From the NCBI GenBank assembly GCA_031277685.1, contig JAITLV010000340.1:1-64000 (forward strand): 64,000 nt of DNA, in the 5' to 3' direction. Under the pieces are notes generated by a model. The model saw only the letters and a list, made by a program, of their open reading frames with translations, was not told where the DNA came from and did not search any database. A program made the translations under genes and the position numbers. The DNA comes from Sphingobacterium sp. (GTDB lineage: Bacteria; Bacteroidota; Bacteroidia; Sphingobacteriales; Sphingobacteriaceae). Shown here piece by piece: positions 7,419 through 16,719 of this stretch (its first letter is position 1; each line of letters starts with the position of its first letter).

Positions 7419-8303
7419 TTAGATAACAGAATATAGCGTTTGCGTATATTGTTGCACATATTCCTTTGGATTACAGCCAATAATCTGCTTAAAAACTCTG
7501 TTGAAATTTGTAATACTGTTAAATCCACAGCTGTACGCTATAAAAGAAACACTATCAATATGATCTTCAGTCAATTGACTACAAACTTCTTTCACACGGA
7601 TCCGGTTGAGGTAAGTAACAAAGGTAACACCGCAATGTTTTTTAAAATATCTACAAAATGCCTGAGGGGTAAGATTCGCATAATCCGCCACATTCTCAAG
7701 GCTCAGATCATGTTTATGGTTTTCTTTAATATAATTGCAGATTAGATTAATCCGGTTTGCGTTATGAATTGTATCGACAGCCACTTCTGCTCTCTCTGCG
7801 CACAATGGAGCAGTCTCCCTTGATATGTTGGCCAAAGATCTCAATAGGTAAAAAAAATGCATCAATTTATCCAGCTGATCCGAAGATTTCAATTGTAAAA
7901 CCCGTTCAGAAATTTGGTCAAAATATTGCTCTGGAATTTTAAAACCATAAGAATTGTTATAAATAAACTGATTTAATGATTCGAATTCCTCCAGGGAAAA
8001 TAAGGATTTCAGCTTACCATTGGGATCAAAAAAGATCGAAATTGAGCGTGACTCATTTGAAAAGCCATCGTGGGAGGATGACTTAAATACATGGGATTGA
8101 TTTGCACCTAAAAAGAAAACATCATTTTCCTTAAAAGGATGTAATGTATCTTCAACAATCAGGACTCCCCTTCCCTTTACTATCCACATGAGTTGCGCTT
8201 CCTGATGTCTATGAAGGTGCGGATAAAAAGTTTCTAACACATCTTCTTGTACAGTTAGGTTCTGACCCTGCATCGTTGGTACATTAAATTGGAGCGCTTT
8301 CAT
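7419..8303 (-). CDS. AraC family regulator with cupin sensor domain
   Basis: 294 residues. An N-terminal cupin-like sensing domain (HLHRHQEAQLMWIVKGRGVL, then GANQSHVF) is followed by a linker and a C-terminal double helix-turn-helix of the AraC type (about 195-290): LSLENVADYANLTPQAFCRYF and FIAYSCGFNSITNFNRVFKQ. It is divergent from the aminopeptidase P gene and is the only regulator inside the hydroxyproline/peptidase block, so it is the natural candidate activator for both arms. The effector could be hydroxyproline or a pathway intermediate; that is inference. Confidence 0.9.
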   Translation of the reverse strand: MKALQFNVPTMQGQNLTVQEDVLETFYPHLHRHQEAQLMWIVKGRGVLIVEDTLHPFKENDVFFLGANQSHVFKSSSHDGFSNESRSISIFFDPNGKLKSLFSLEEFESLNQFIYNNSYGFKIPEQYFDQISERVLQLKSSDQLDKLMHFFYLLRSLANISRETAPLCAERAEVAVDTIHNANRINLICNYIKENHKHDLSLENVADYANLTPQAFCRYFKKHCGVTFVTYLNRIRVKEVCSQLTEDHIDSVSFIAYSCGFNSITNFNRVFKQIIGCNPKEYVQQYTQTLYSVI

Positions 8304-8835
8304 AGGATCTTCATACGTTTATATTTATAATTGCTGCTTAGTTCATATAAATATAATAACTACAAAACAAGTAAGTATATTGATTGGAATACATAAAAAA
8401 ATAAAAACAAAATCTGTATACTATTTGACAATATTTAGCAATCTATAAATTATCGGTCCAATATCGCGCAAAATCACAGGCTAAAAGCTACCATCTCACA
8501 AAAACAAGGTTAAAATCCAATTAAACTTTGACAAATTGTGATAATTAATATTCGATAGAAACACGGAACTTTATTTAATCCCGATATTATTTTGTTTTCA
8601 ATACAATCTTAAAAAACAGGGCAATTGTAACAACAAAAAATAGCAATCTTATTACCCTGTATTGAACAAGGGTTTTCATGATCAAAAGATTAAATTTTAC
8701 GATATTAGTACGCATATTACAATAAAAATAATACCATTTTAAATCTTAACTAAACTTAGAATGCAATAGAATGGAATATAATCTCCAGGTTTTAATCAGG
8801 TAACAGTCCGTTGCTTCTCTCAATTTTCATGACAG
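8304..8835. other. Divergent regulatory region, AraC gene / pepP
   Basis: 530 bases of AT-rich DNA between the AraC gene (minus) and pepP (plus). It must hold both promoters and AraC sites. I found no convincing TAnnTTTG box, no long inverted repeat and no coding frame in it. Confidence 0.4.
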
Positions 8836-10224
8836 ATGTTTAAAAAAGATATTTATACAAACCGCAGAAATGAGCTTTTCTCAAAATTTTCTTCTGGCAA
8901 AATCCTACTTTTAGGGAATATTGAAAATCCGATCAATTTTGAACACAATACCTACCCCTTTCGCCAAGACAGTAGTTTTTTATATTATATCGGTATAAAA
9001 AGCCCCCGATTAGCTGCAATACTCGATATTGATCTAAACGAAACCATATTATTTGGAGACGAGATGACCATCGACGATATTGTCTGGATGGGACAACAAC
9101 AGACAATAGCTGAAAAAGCGACCCTCTCCGGAATAGATAAATTACTTCCTTTTGATCAACTCTTCGAATATCTACATAAAAGCGAACACAATGCGATCCA
9201 TTACCTTCCACCCTATCAATCGCACAATAAGTTATTACTTGGTAAATTGCTAAATTATCCTATAGACCAGCTTCGCCCCTCAGTTTCTTTGATCCAAGCT
9301 GTAGTTGCGCAACGTAGTATTAAGTCTACTGAGGAGATCATTGAATTGGAGAAAGCAGTAAATGTGGCTGTGGATATGCACCGTCTTGCTATCCAGATGA
9401 CCAAACCTGGTCGCTACGAATATGAGATTAGTAATGCCATGCAGCATTTTGCGCAAGATCAGGGTATGCCCTTTTCTTATCCACCGATCGTTACTAAAAG
9501 AGGTGAAATCTTACACAACCACATGCAATTTCATCAGGTCAATGCGGGTGACCTTCTACTGAATGACGCTGGGGTTGAAACAGCATTGGGATATGCATCA
9601 GACCTAACACGTACCTTTCCTGTTGGAAAACGGTTCACCTCCTTGCAAGCTGAAATTTACGAAATCGTTTTACACGCATTCAAATCTGCAGAGCAACTAT
9701 TGACATCTGGAATTCGTTTTAAAGATATCCACTTAAAAGCCTGTGAAGCACTTGTAGAAGGATTGATACAAATCGGATTTATGAAAGGAAATCCACAGGA
9801 TGCCGTAACCAATCATGCCCATGCACTATTCTTCCAATGTGGATTAGGCCATATGCTTGGTCTTGACGTGCATGACATGGAAGACTTGGGCGAACAGTAT
9901 GTAGGCTATACAGAAACTGAACCAAAAGATACCAAAACGTTTGGCATTAAATCATTGCGGTTGGGCAAAGCATTAGTGGCAGGTAACGTTCTCACCGTTG
10001 AGCCCGGAATTTATATCATCCCCGAATTGACTCAACTCTGGGAGCAACAACAGCTGCACAAAGAATTTATTAATTACGACTTTTTGAAAAAACATCTTGA
10101 TTTTGGGGGAATTCGAATAGAAGACAATTATCTTATTGAGGAAAATGGATATCGACGTCTCGGCAAGTACCTTGAACGTGAAATTCAAGAAATCTATGGA
10201 CTAAAGGATAATGCAATAGCGTAG
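8836..10224 (+). CDS. pepP: Xaa-Pro aminopeptidase (aminopeptidase P, M24B)
   Basis: 462 residues with the N-terminal creatinase-like domain and the C-terminal pita-bread fold. All five dinuclear metal ligands are visible: D244 (LNDAGVE), D256 (SDLTRTFP), H339 (GLGHMLGLDVHD), E389 (VEPGIYI) and E429 (IRIEDNYL). It removes an N-terminal residue when the second is proline (or hydroxyproline). No signal peptide is seen, so it is cytoplasmic. It is the first gene of a run with DPP-IV and M1 peptidase genes and faces the AraC gene. With the hydroxyproline catabolic genes next door this suggests use of collagen-like peptides. Confidence 0.95.
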   Translation: MFKKDIYTNRRNELFSKFSSGKILLLGNIENPINFEHNTYPFRQDSSFLYYIGIKSPRLAAILDIDLNETILFGDEMTIDDIVWMGQQQTIAEKATLSGIDKLLPFDQLFEYLHKSEHNAIHYLPPYQSHNKLLLGKLLNYPIDQLRPSVSLIQAVVAQRSIKSTEEIIELEKAVNVAVDMHRLAIQMTKPGRYEYEISNAMQHFAQDQGMPFSYPPIVTKRGEILHNHMQFHQVNAGDLLLNDAGVETALGYASDLTRTFPVGKRFTSLQAEIYEIVLHAFKSAEQLLTSGIRFKDIHLKACEALVEGLIQIGFMKGNPQDAVTNHAHALFFQCGLGHMLGLDVHDMEDLGEQYVGYTETEPKDTKTFGIKSLRLGKALVAGNVLTVEPGIYIIPELTQLWEQQQLHKEFINYDFLKKHLDFGGIRIEDNYLIEENGYRRLGKYLEREIQEIYGLKDNAIA

Positions 10225-10290
10225 ACAGGTTATAGCAGCAAAGTAATAGACCTAACTCATTTCTAAACAACGATAAATTACCACATATAA

Positions 10291-12465
10291 ATGAATAGCA
10301 TTAGACATCTTATTATCGCTCACCTCTTATTGGTTCTTTACCTATTCAATCCCGTCTTTGCCCAAAGACTTTGGACGGATAACGGCGACCAATATTATGA
10401 ATTTTCCGCTAAAGGGATTGAAATCGTTAATCCAAAAAATGGGAACCGAAACATCTTTCTATCCCAACAATCCCTTATACCCAAAGGCAATAGTGTAGCG
10501 ATAAAGGTTGAGAGTTTTTCCATCTCAAAGAATAAAGAACTTATATTAATCTACACCAATAGTAAACGGGTATGGCGTGAGAATACAAGAGGTGATTATT
10601 GGGTGTACAACAAAAAATCCAATGAATTGACTCAGATAGGTCGGCGGTTTTCATCCTCCCAATTGATGTTCGCCAAATTTAACGCACAAGCGAATAAAGT
10701 AGCCTATGTTAACAAAGCAGACCATAATATTTATGTAGAAGATCTCAGCAATGGAACTATAAACGCTGTTACGAAAGATGGCGCAGACCGCATGATCAAT
10801 GGAACCTTCGATTGGGTTTATGAGGAGGAGTTTGGTTGCAAAGATGGTTTTAGATGGTCTCCTGACGGGCTGTCGATCGCCTATTGGAAACTTGATGCGC
10901 GCAGTATCCGAAATTTTCTAATGATTAATAATACAGACAGTCTCTACTCCTTTACTATCCCTGTAGAATATCCTAAAGTAGGGCAATCTCCAAGCGCATG
11001 CTCCATATGGACTTACGAGCTTTCCAGTGGAGAGAATAGGCGGGTCGACATTCCTGGCGATGCTGAGCAGCATTATATTCCACGCATGGAATGGTGCCTG
11101 AACAGCAAACAGCTTATTTTACAACAGCTCAATAGGAAACAAAACCAGAGCAAGATCTATATTGCCCCTATTGCTACACATGCAGCTCAGGCCATCCATC
11201 AGGAAAGCAGCGATTCATGGATTGACATTAAAGCCAGATGGAACAATAACGATCCCTCAGGCTGGGACTGGGTACAAGACGGAAAAGCATTTATATGGGT
11301 TTCGGAGAAAGATGGCTGGCGTAAAATCTATCAAATTGATTTGAAAGGCAATGAAAAGCTCGTTACCAAAGCGGATTATGACATGATCAATCTTGATTTT
11401 CTTGACCCAAAAGGAGAAATGATCTATTTCACCGCTTCACCAACCAATGCAACGCAAAAATACCTATACAGCGTCCCTACCAAAGGAGGCTCTCCCAAAA
11501 GACTCACACCGACCTCCTTCGAAGGGACCTGTGACTATGATATTTCAAAAGATGGTAAGCTAGCGATCTTCAACTTCAGCAATCGTGCCGAACGGAAACA
11601 AAATGCTGTTATTGAACTCCCTACACACCGAATGGCAGTAGATTTTGAGGTTAAACAAGAAAAGAGGCCAGCTGACGGCATCGCCGAATTTTTCAAAGTT
11701 AAAACGGCTGATGGTGTGGAACTGGATGGTTGGATGGTGAAGCCAATTGATTTCGACGCTACTAAGAAATATCCCGTAGTCTTTATGGTATATGGGGAAC
11801 CTGCATCACAAACTGTAATTGACAACTTTAGCGCCGGTTATAACAGTCTATATAAAGGAAACATGGCTCAAGATGGGTACATCTATATTTCTCTGGACAA
11901 CCGGGGAACACCAGCCCCCAAAGGTAGTCTCTGGCGCAAGAGTATCTACCGCAACATTGGTCAGCTCAACATTCGCGACCAAGCATTGGCCACACAGGAA
12001 ATACTAAAATGGCCTTTCGTCGATAGTTCCCGAATCGCCGTCTGGGGATGGAGTGGCGGGGGATCAAGCACACTCAATTTACTGGGACAATATCCACAAA
12101 TCTATCAAACAGGTATCGCTATTGCCGCTGTCGCGAATCAGCTACTTTATGACAATATTTATCAAGAACGTTATATGGGATTGCCACAGGAAAATCTAAC
12201 AGATTTTGAAAATGGATCGCCGTTGAAATATGCTAAAAATATCAGGGGGAACTTGTTGTACATACATGGAACCGGCGACGATAATGTGCATTACCAGAAT
12301 GCAGAAGTTCTGATAGATGAATTGGTCAAAAATAATGTACAGTTTCAGTTGATGTCCTACCCTAACCGAAGTCATTCTATCAGTGAAGGGCAAGGCACCA
12401 ATGAACATCTAAAAACATTGTTTACAAACTATTTAAAACTACATTGCCCCCCAGGCGGAAGATAA
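10291..12465 (+). CDS. Dipeptidyl peptidase IV (S9B serine peptidase)
   Basis: 724 residues with a signal peptide (cut near VFAQ, residue 25), a beta-propeller region and a C-terminal alpha/beta hydrolase domain. The catalytic triad is S588 (GWSGGGSS), D663 (HGTGDDNVH) and H695 (NRSHSI). The double-glutamate motif DWVYEEEF, which holds the substrate N-terminus in DPP-IV, is present near residue 175. It releases X-Pro or X-Ala (and commonly X-Hyp) dipeptides in the periplasm. It lies 66 bases after pepP and 4 bases before the M1 peptidase gene, so the three form one operon. Confidence 0.95.
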   Translation: MNSIRHLIIAHLLLVLYLFNPVFAQRLWTDNGDQYYEFSAKGIEIVNPKNGNRNIFLSQQSLIPKGNSVAIKVESFSISKNKELILIYTNSKRVWRENTRGDYWVYNKKSNELTQIGRRFSSSQLMFAKFNAQANKVAYVNKADHNIYVEDLSNGTINAVTKDGADRMINGTFDWVYEEEFGCKDGFRWSPDGLSIAYWKLDARSIRNFLMINNTDSLYSFTIPVEYPKVGQSPSACSIWTYELSSGENRRVDIPGDAEQHYIPRMEWCLNSKQLILQQLNRKQNQSKIYIAPIATHAAQAIHQESSDSWIDIKARWNNNDPSGWDWVQDGKAFIWVSEKDGWRKIYQIDLKGNEKLVTKADYDMINLDFLDPKGEMIYFTASPTNATQKYLYSVPTKGGSPKRLTPTSFEGTCDYDISKDGKLAIFNFSNRAERKQNAVIELPTHRMAVDFEVKQEKRPADGIAEFFKVKTADGVELDGWMVKPIDFDATKKYPVVFMVYGEPASQTVIDNFSAGYNSLYKGNMAQDGYIYISLDNRGTPAPKGSLWRKSIYRNIGQLNIRDQALATQEILKWPFVDSSRIAVWGWSGGGSSTLNLLGQYPQIYQTGIAIAAVANQLLYDNIYQERYMGLPQENLTDFENGSPLKYAKNIRGNLLYIHGTGDDNVHYQNAEVLIDELVKNNVQFQLMSYPNRSHSISEGQGTNEHLKTLFTNYLKLHCPPGGR

Positions 12466-12469
12466 ACTA

Positions 12470-14143
12470 ATGAAAAAGAAATTATTATATGCATTAAGTA
12501 CCTGTAGTATTTTAGTCACAGGCGCGCAACAATCCAACGCACAACTGATGAAGGAAAAACATGAATTCTCACGGGCGGATTCATTACGGGGATACCTCAC
12601 CCCATTGCGCACCTGTTATGACATTCAGTATTATCATTTAGACATCAAAGTAGATGTAGACAATAAATTTATTTCAGGTTCAAACTTATTCCGTTTTAAG
12701 GCAATGGAAGATTTCAACCGTCTACAATTCGATCTATTTGCGAATCTTCAAATTAATAAGGTTATCTATAAAGGGAAAGAACTTCCATTTACACGCGAAT
12801 ACAATGCAGTTTTCCTGGACTTTCCCGCTAAAATCACGAAGGGCACCCAAAATGAATTCACCGTATATTATGAAGGTCATCCCACGGAGGCAGCCCGCGC
12901 TCCCTGGGATGGTGGCTTTGACTGGAAAAAAGACAGCGCTGGTAAACCTTGGGTAGCAACGGCTTGTCAGGGTATGGGAGCGAGTGTCTGGTGGCCTAAT
13001 AAAGACCATCAATACGATGAAGTCGACAGTATGATGATATCTGTCGCTGTCCCAAAAGATGTTATGAACGTGTCTAATGGGCGATTGGTCAAGGTAGAGA
13101 AAATAAAGGACGGCTACAATAAATATCACTGGAAAGTTGTCAATCCAATCAATAATTATAATGTTGCAATCAATATTGGAGATTATATCCATTTTCAAGA
13201 AAAATACAAAGGTGAAAAAGGTCTTTTAGATGTCGACTATTACATTCTGCGGGAGAATGATCAAAAAGAAAAAAAAGCTCACCTTCAGAAAAATGCAAGA
13301 CAGACACTGGAGGCATTTGAGCATTGGTTTGGTCCATATCCTTTTTACGAAGATGGATACAAACTGGTCGAAACTCATCATACGGGCATGGAGCATCAAA
13401 GCGCCATTGCCTATGGCAATCATTATCAGAATGGCTACCGTGGTAACGACGCTTCAGGGACAGGTTGGGGGCAAAAGTGGGATTTTATTGTCGTCCACGA
13501 ATCTGGCCATGAATGGTTTGGCAATAATATAACATCCGCTGATCTTGCTGATATGTGGATCCATGAAAGTTTCACGAATTACTCCGAAGGTTTATTTATA
13601 GATTATTTTTATGGCAAAGAAGCCAGTCAAGCTTACGCACATGGCATTCGAAGTGGCATCCAAAATGACAGCCCCATGCAAGGCCCCTATCATGTCAACA
13701 AAGAAGGATCTGGTGACATGTATCCAAAAGGTGGTGTCATGCTTAATATGATCCGTACAATGATAAGCGACGATGATAAATGGCGTTCGATATTAAGGGG
13801 GCTAAATACGAAATTCTTTCATAAACAGGTCAATTACCATGACATTGTCGATTATGTCAGTCAACAATCGGGTGTAGAATTGTCAAAAATGTTTGAACAG
13901 TATGTAAAGCACAGTTCCATACCAACATTAGAAATCCAACAGGACGCTTCAGGAGGGATAATGGGGAGATGGATCAGTGAGGTCAAAGGATTTCACATGC
14001 CAATTCATATCGGGATAAAGGGTAAAAACAAGCAACTCATCCAACTCGATCAACATTTCAGATCCATTAAAATTCCGGGATTAAATAAGGACAACATAGC
14101 GGTTGATACATTCAATTATTATGTAGGGCTTTTGTCCGAATAA
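12470..14143 (+). CDS. M1 family metallopeptidase (aminopeptidase)
   Basis: 557 residues with a signal peptide (cut near SNAQ, residue 24). The zinc site is complete: HESGH (H343, E344, H347) and E366 in WIHESFTNYSEG, with 18 residues between the last His and the Glu as in the M1 family. The substrate-anchoring GxMEN-type motif appears as TGMEHQSA. It lacks the long C-terminal helical domain of PepN, like the shorter Bacteroidota M1 enzymes. It probably trims peptides from the N-terminus outside the cytoplasm, alongside DPP-IV. It is the last gene of the pepP operon. Confidence 0.92.
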   Translation: MKKKLLYALSTCSILVTGAQQSNAQLMKEKHEFSRADSLRGYLTPLRTCYDIQYYHLDIKVDVDNKFISGSNLFRFKAMEDFNRLQFDLFANLQINKVIYKGKELPFTREYNAVFLDFPAKITKGTQNEFTVYYEGHPTEAARAPWDGGFDWKKDSAGKPWVATACQGMGASVWWPNKDHQYDEVDSMMISVAVPKDVMNVSNGRLVKVEKIKDGYNKYHWKVVNPINNYNVAINIGDYIHFQEKYKGEKGLLDVDYYILRENDQKEKKAHLQKNARQTLEAFEHWFGPYPFYEDGYKLVETHHTGMEHQSAIAYGNHYQNGYRGNDASGTGWGQKWDFIVVHESGHEWFGNNITSADLADMWIHESFTNYSEGLFIDYFYGKEASQAYAHGIRSGIQNDSPMQGPYHVNKEGSGDMYPKGGVMLNMIRTMISDDDKWRSILRGLNTKFFHKQVNYHDIVDYVSQQSGVELSKMFEQYVKHSSIPTLEIQQDASGGIMGRWISEVKGFHMPIHIGIKGKNKQLIQLDQHFRSIKIPGLNKDNIAVDTFNYYVGLLSE

Positions 14144-14225
14144 GCTCCGAACATACATACAATGGTATAATCTCAGAAAAAGGCATAATCCTCCTGACTG
14201 CTTCATGTAAAGGGTAAGAAAGAAT

Positions 14226-14273
14226 TAGACAATGTTCCCCAATTTGAATGATCTATTTGGGGAACATTGTCTA
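14226..14273. terminator. Bidirectional terminator between convergent operons
   Basis: A perfect 17-bp stem, TAGACAATGTTCCCCAA (14226-14242) against 14257-14273, with a 14-base loop. It sits between the ends of the M1 peptidase gene (plus) and the D-hydroxyproline dehydrogenase gene (minus), so it can serve both. Confidence 0.7.
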
Positions 14274-14285
14274 TAGAACAGGTTA

Positions 14286-15578
14286 TTAGCTACCGAAACG
14301 ATCGGGTTTAAATCCAGCAATCCCCGCTTCAATTTCTCTGTCGGCCAATAGATCACAAACAATCTTGCCAAAGGCAGGTCCCAAACTCAGCCCCATCATT
14401 CCGCCTCCACCAGCGACAATGGTATTACCATATTTTTTTAATTTCCCCAGATAAGGTAACCCATCCGGTGAACATGGTCTATAGCCATACCATATTTTAT
14501 TTTTTGGATATTCTACTTGTAGTTCGGGATAATATTTGGGAATGGATTCTACAATCCCCCGGACTCGATTTTCATAAATTTTGTCATTTGCAACCCCCAA
14601 TTCCATCGTTCCGCTAAATCTGATTTGACCATTCATTGGTGTGACTGCTACCCGGGCTTCAAGCAACAATGCAGCGTGGTTTAATTTTTTTTCACCTTTT
14701 GTATCATACATAAAAGAATAACCTTTACCCGGTAAAAGCGGTGTACTGACACGCAATTTTGACATTAATTCGGGTAAATAAGCACCTCCTGTTACCACAA
14801 AAGCATCAGCATCAAAGGTTCCTTTATCTGTTATAGCAGCTTTAATTGTATTTGCGACCGTGACAAATTTATGAACTTCAGTCTTTTCAAAAAACAATAC
14901 ACCCGCAGTTTTCAAATACTGAATCAACTGTTGCATCAACTTGGGAGGGCATAATTTCCCATCACAGCGATAAAGAACAGCACCTAGGACATCTAATTTA
15001 AGGTTCGGTTCTAAAGCTTTAACAGCTTCTCCCTCCAACACTTCCACATCCAGTCCGAGATCTTGTGCACGATGTGCCAATTCCACTTCCTCATGCTTCA
15101 TTTGACTGGATTTATACATCATCAGAATACCATTCTGTTCCAATTCAAAATTGAACCCATCTTCCAAACTTAGTTCGTCATATAGCCTGCTACTATAGAG
15201 ATTCAGATCGCGGAGCGCAGTCGCATATTTATCGACATGTGACCGGTTGGCATGTTTTAAAAATTTCAGTCCCCAATCTACTAATCGCGGGTTTAATGCG
15301 GGGCGTACATAAAAGGGGCTTTTACTGTTAAACATCCATTTTATTCCTTGTGCCACCATTCCAGGTGCAGCCAATGGGGTGAAATGACTTGGTACAATCA
15401 TTCCGGCATTGCCATATGAACAATTGTTATCCACCTCGTTTTTCTCCAAAATTTTCACTTCCCATCCATCTTTAACAAGATAATAGGCCGAGGCTAGTCC
15501 CGCAATTCCAGCCCCTATTACTACTATTGTACCTCTTTTATGTTCTTTCACGTTGTCATTGTCAATTAGAATTATCAA
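14286..15578 (-). CDS. FAD-dependent D-amino-acid (cis-4-hydroxy-D-proline) dehydrogenase
   Basis: DadA-like flavoprotein. The Rossmann motif IVVIGAGIAGLASAYYL lies near the N-terminus, and the C-terminus has the FAD-closing segment GGGGMMGLSLGPAFGKIV. No ATG precedes the FAD motif: the frame opens with TTG at 15578, which overlaps the epimerase stop codon (TTGA), and a GTG at 15551 gives a more usual N-terminus (VKEHKRGTIVVIG). Coupled to a hydroxyproline epimerase, it is expected to oxidise cis-4-hydroxy-D-proline to 1-pyrroline-4-hydroxy-2-carboxylate and pass electrons to the respiratory chain. The substrate is inferred from context. Confidence 0.88.
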   Translation of the reverse strand: MIILIDNDNVKEHKRGTIVVIGAGIAGLASAYYLVKDGWEVKILEKNEVDNNCSYGNAGMIVPSHFTPLAAPGMVAQGIKWMFNSKSPFYVRPALNPRLVDWGLKFLKHANRSHVDKYATALRDLNLYSSRLYDELSLEDGFNFELEQNGILMMYKSSQMKHEEVELAHRAQDLGLDVEVLEGEAVKALEPNLKLDVLGAVLYRCDGKLCPPKLMQQLIQYLKTAGVLFFEKTEVHKFVTVANTIKAAITDKGTFDADAFVVTGGAYLPELMSKLRVSTPLLPGKGYSFMYDTKGEKKLNHAALLLEARVAVTPMNGQIRFSGTMELGVANDKIYENRVRGIVESIPKYYPELQVEYPKNKIWYGYRPCSPDGLPYLGKLKKYGNTIVAGGGGMMGLSLGPAFGKIVCDLLADREIEAGIAGFKPDRFGS

Positions 15579-16573
15579 ATCACTTGGAAACCACCAAAAT
15601 ATGGATCTTCATCATCCAAAAAAATGGTATTATATCCCGTTATTCTAGCCCATCCTTCTACAGAGGGTATAATTGCGGGCTTCCCTTCTACCATAGTTTC
15701 AGCTTCAATTTTACCGATAAACTGAGAACCAATATAACTTTCATGAACAAACTTTTCTCCCTTTTTTAGCTTACCTTTTGCATACCACTGCGCCATGCGG
15801 GCCGAAGTCCCCGTACCACAAGGAGAGCGGTCCAATGCATTCTCACCAACTAAAACCGCATTTCTTCCTGACGAGCTGGAATGCATAGGTTTTCCAGTCC
15901 ATTGTATATGACTCAATCCATGAATATTGGTATCTTCGGGGTGAATGAATGAATATTTTTCATTGAGTAATTTGCGAATTATTTTACCGTAGTGGATCAG
16001 CTGACTGGCAGAATAAGATGTGATATCTTCAAAATTGGACTGAGGGTCAATAATACCATAGAAGTTTCCTCCATAGGCAACATCCACGGAAATAAGTCCT
16101 AAATCAGGACAATCGACGGTGAGCTCCTCGGCATATAGAAAGGATTTCACGTTTGTTAGTTTGACACTTTTCACTTTTGGTCCTTCTTGGACATAGTCTA
16201 TATACACCAGCCCAGCGGGAGTCTCCAGTTTTAATTTTCCAGGTATCTTTGGTTGGATCAGACCTTCTTCTATAGCGATTGTAACCGTACCGATCGTACC
16301 ATGTCCACACATTGGCAAACAGCCACTGGTTTCAATATAAAGAACAGCGATATCATTTTCTGCGTCAAAAGGTGGATAAAGTATACTTCCGCTCATCATG
16401 TCGTGCCCACGCGGCTCAAACATTAATCCTTTGCGAATCCAATCATATTCTTTCATAAAGTGTAACCTTCGCTCCATCATGGAATTACCTTTCAATAATG
16501 GCGCTCCGCCAGCGACTAACCTTACAGGACATCCGCAGGTATGCGAATCAATACAAAAAAAGGTCTTTTTCAT
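15575..16573 (-). CDS. lhpA: 4-hydroxyproline 2-epimerase (proline racemase family)
   Basis: 332 residues. Both acid-base cysteines of the family are present: C89 (SGCLPMCGHG) and C252 (DRSPCGTGTSA). Having Cys at both places favours an epimerase/racemase over the trans-3-hydroxyproline dehydratase branch, where the first is Thr. It converts trans-4-hydroxy-L-proline to cis-4-hydroxy-D-proline. It is followed with overlap by the D-amino-acid dehydrogenase and preceded by the dehydrogenase and deaminase for the later steps, which strongly supports 4-hydroxyproline rather than proline as the substrate. Confidence 0.92.
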   Translation of the reverse strand: MKKTFFCIDSHTCGCPVRLVAGGAPLLKGNSMMERRLHFMKEYDWIRKGLMFEPRGHDMMSGSILYPPFDAENDIAVLYIETSGCLPMCGHGTIGTVTIAIEEGLIQPKIPGKLKLETPAGLVYIDYVQEGPKVKSVKLTNVKSFLYAEELTVDCPDLGLISVDVAYGGNFYGIIDPQSNFEDITSYSASQLIHYGKIIRKLLNEKYSFIHPEDTNIHGLSHIQWTGKPMHSSSSGRNAVLVGENALDRSPCGTGTSARMAQWYAKGKLKKGEKFVHESYIGSQFIGKIEAETMVEGKPAIIPSVEGWARITGYNTIFLDDEDPYFGGFQVI

Positions 16574-16719
16574 CTATTTAAATTTGTCTATTCATTCGTC
16601 AACTTCCTCTCTAAGGTATTCATGCTGACGGTTCAGTTGTGATAAAGCGATCAGATTTGTTCACTCCCTCTGTGATTAAATAAATCATAATGGCTTCTTA
16701 ATCGCTTTTCATCCTATGA

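Noticed and set aside
12734..13198. Minus-strand frame of 154 codons.
   Set aside because: It is antisense to the M1 peptidase, whose zinc motif and frame are unambiguous.
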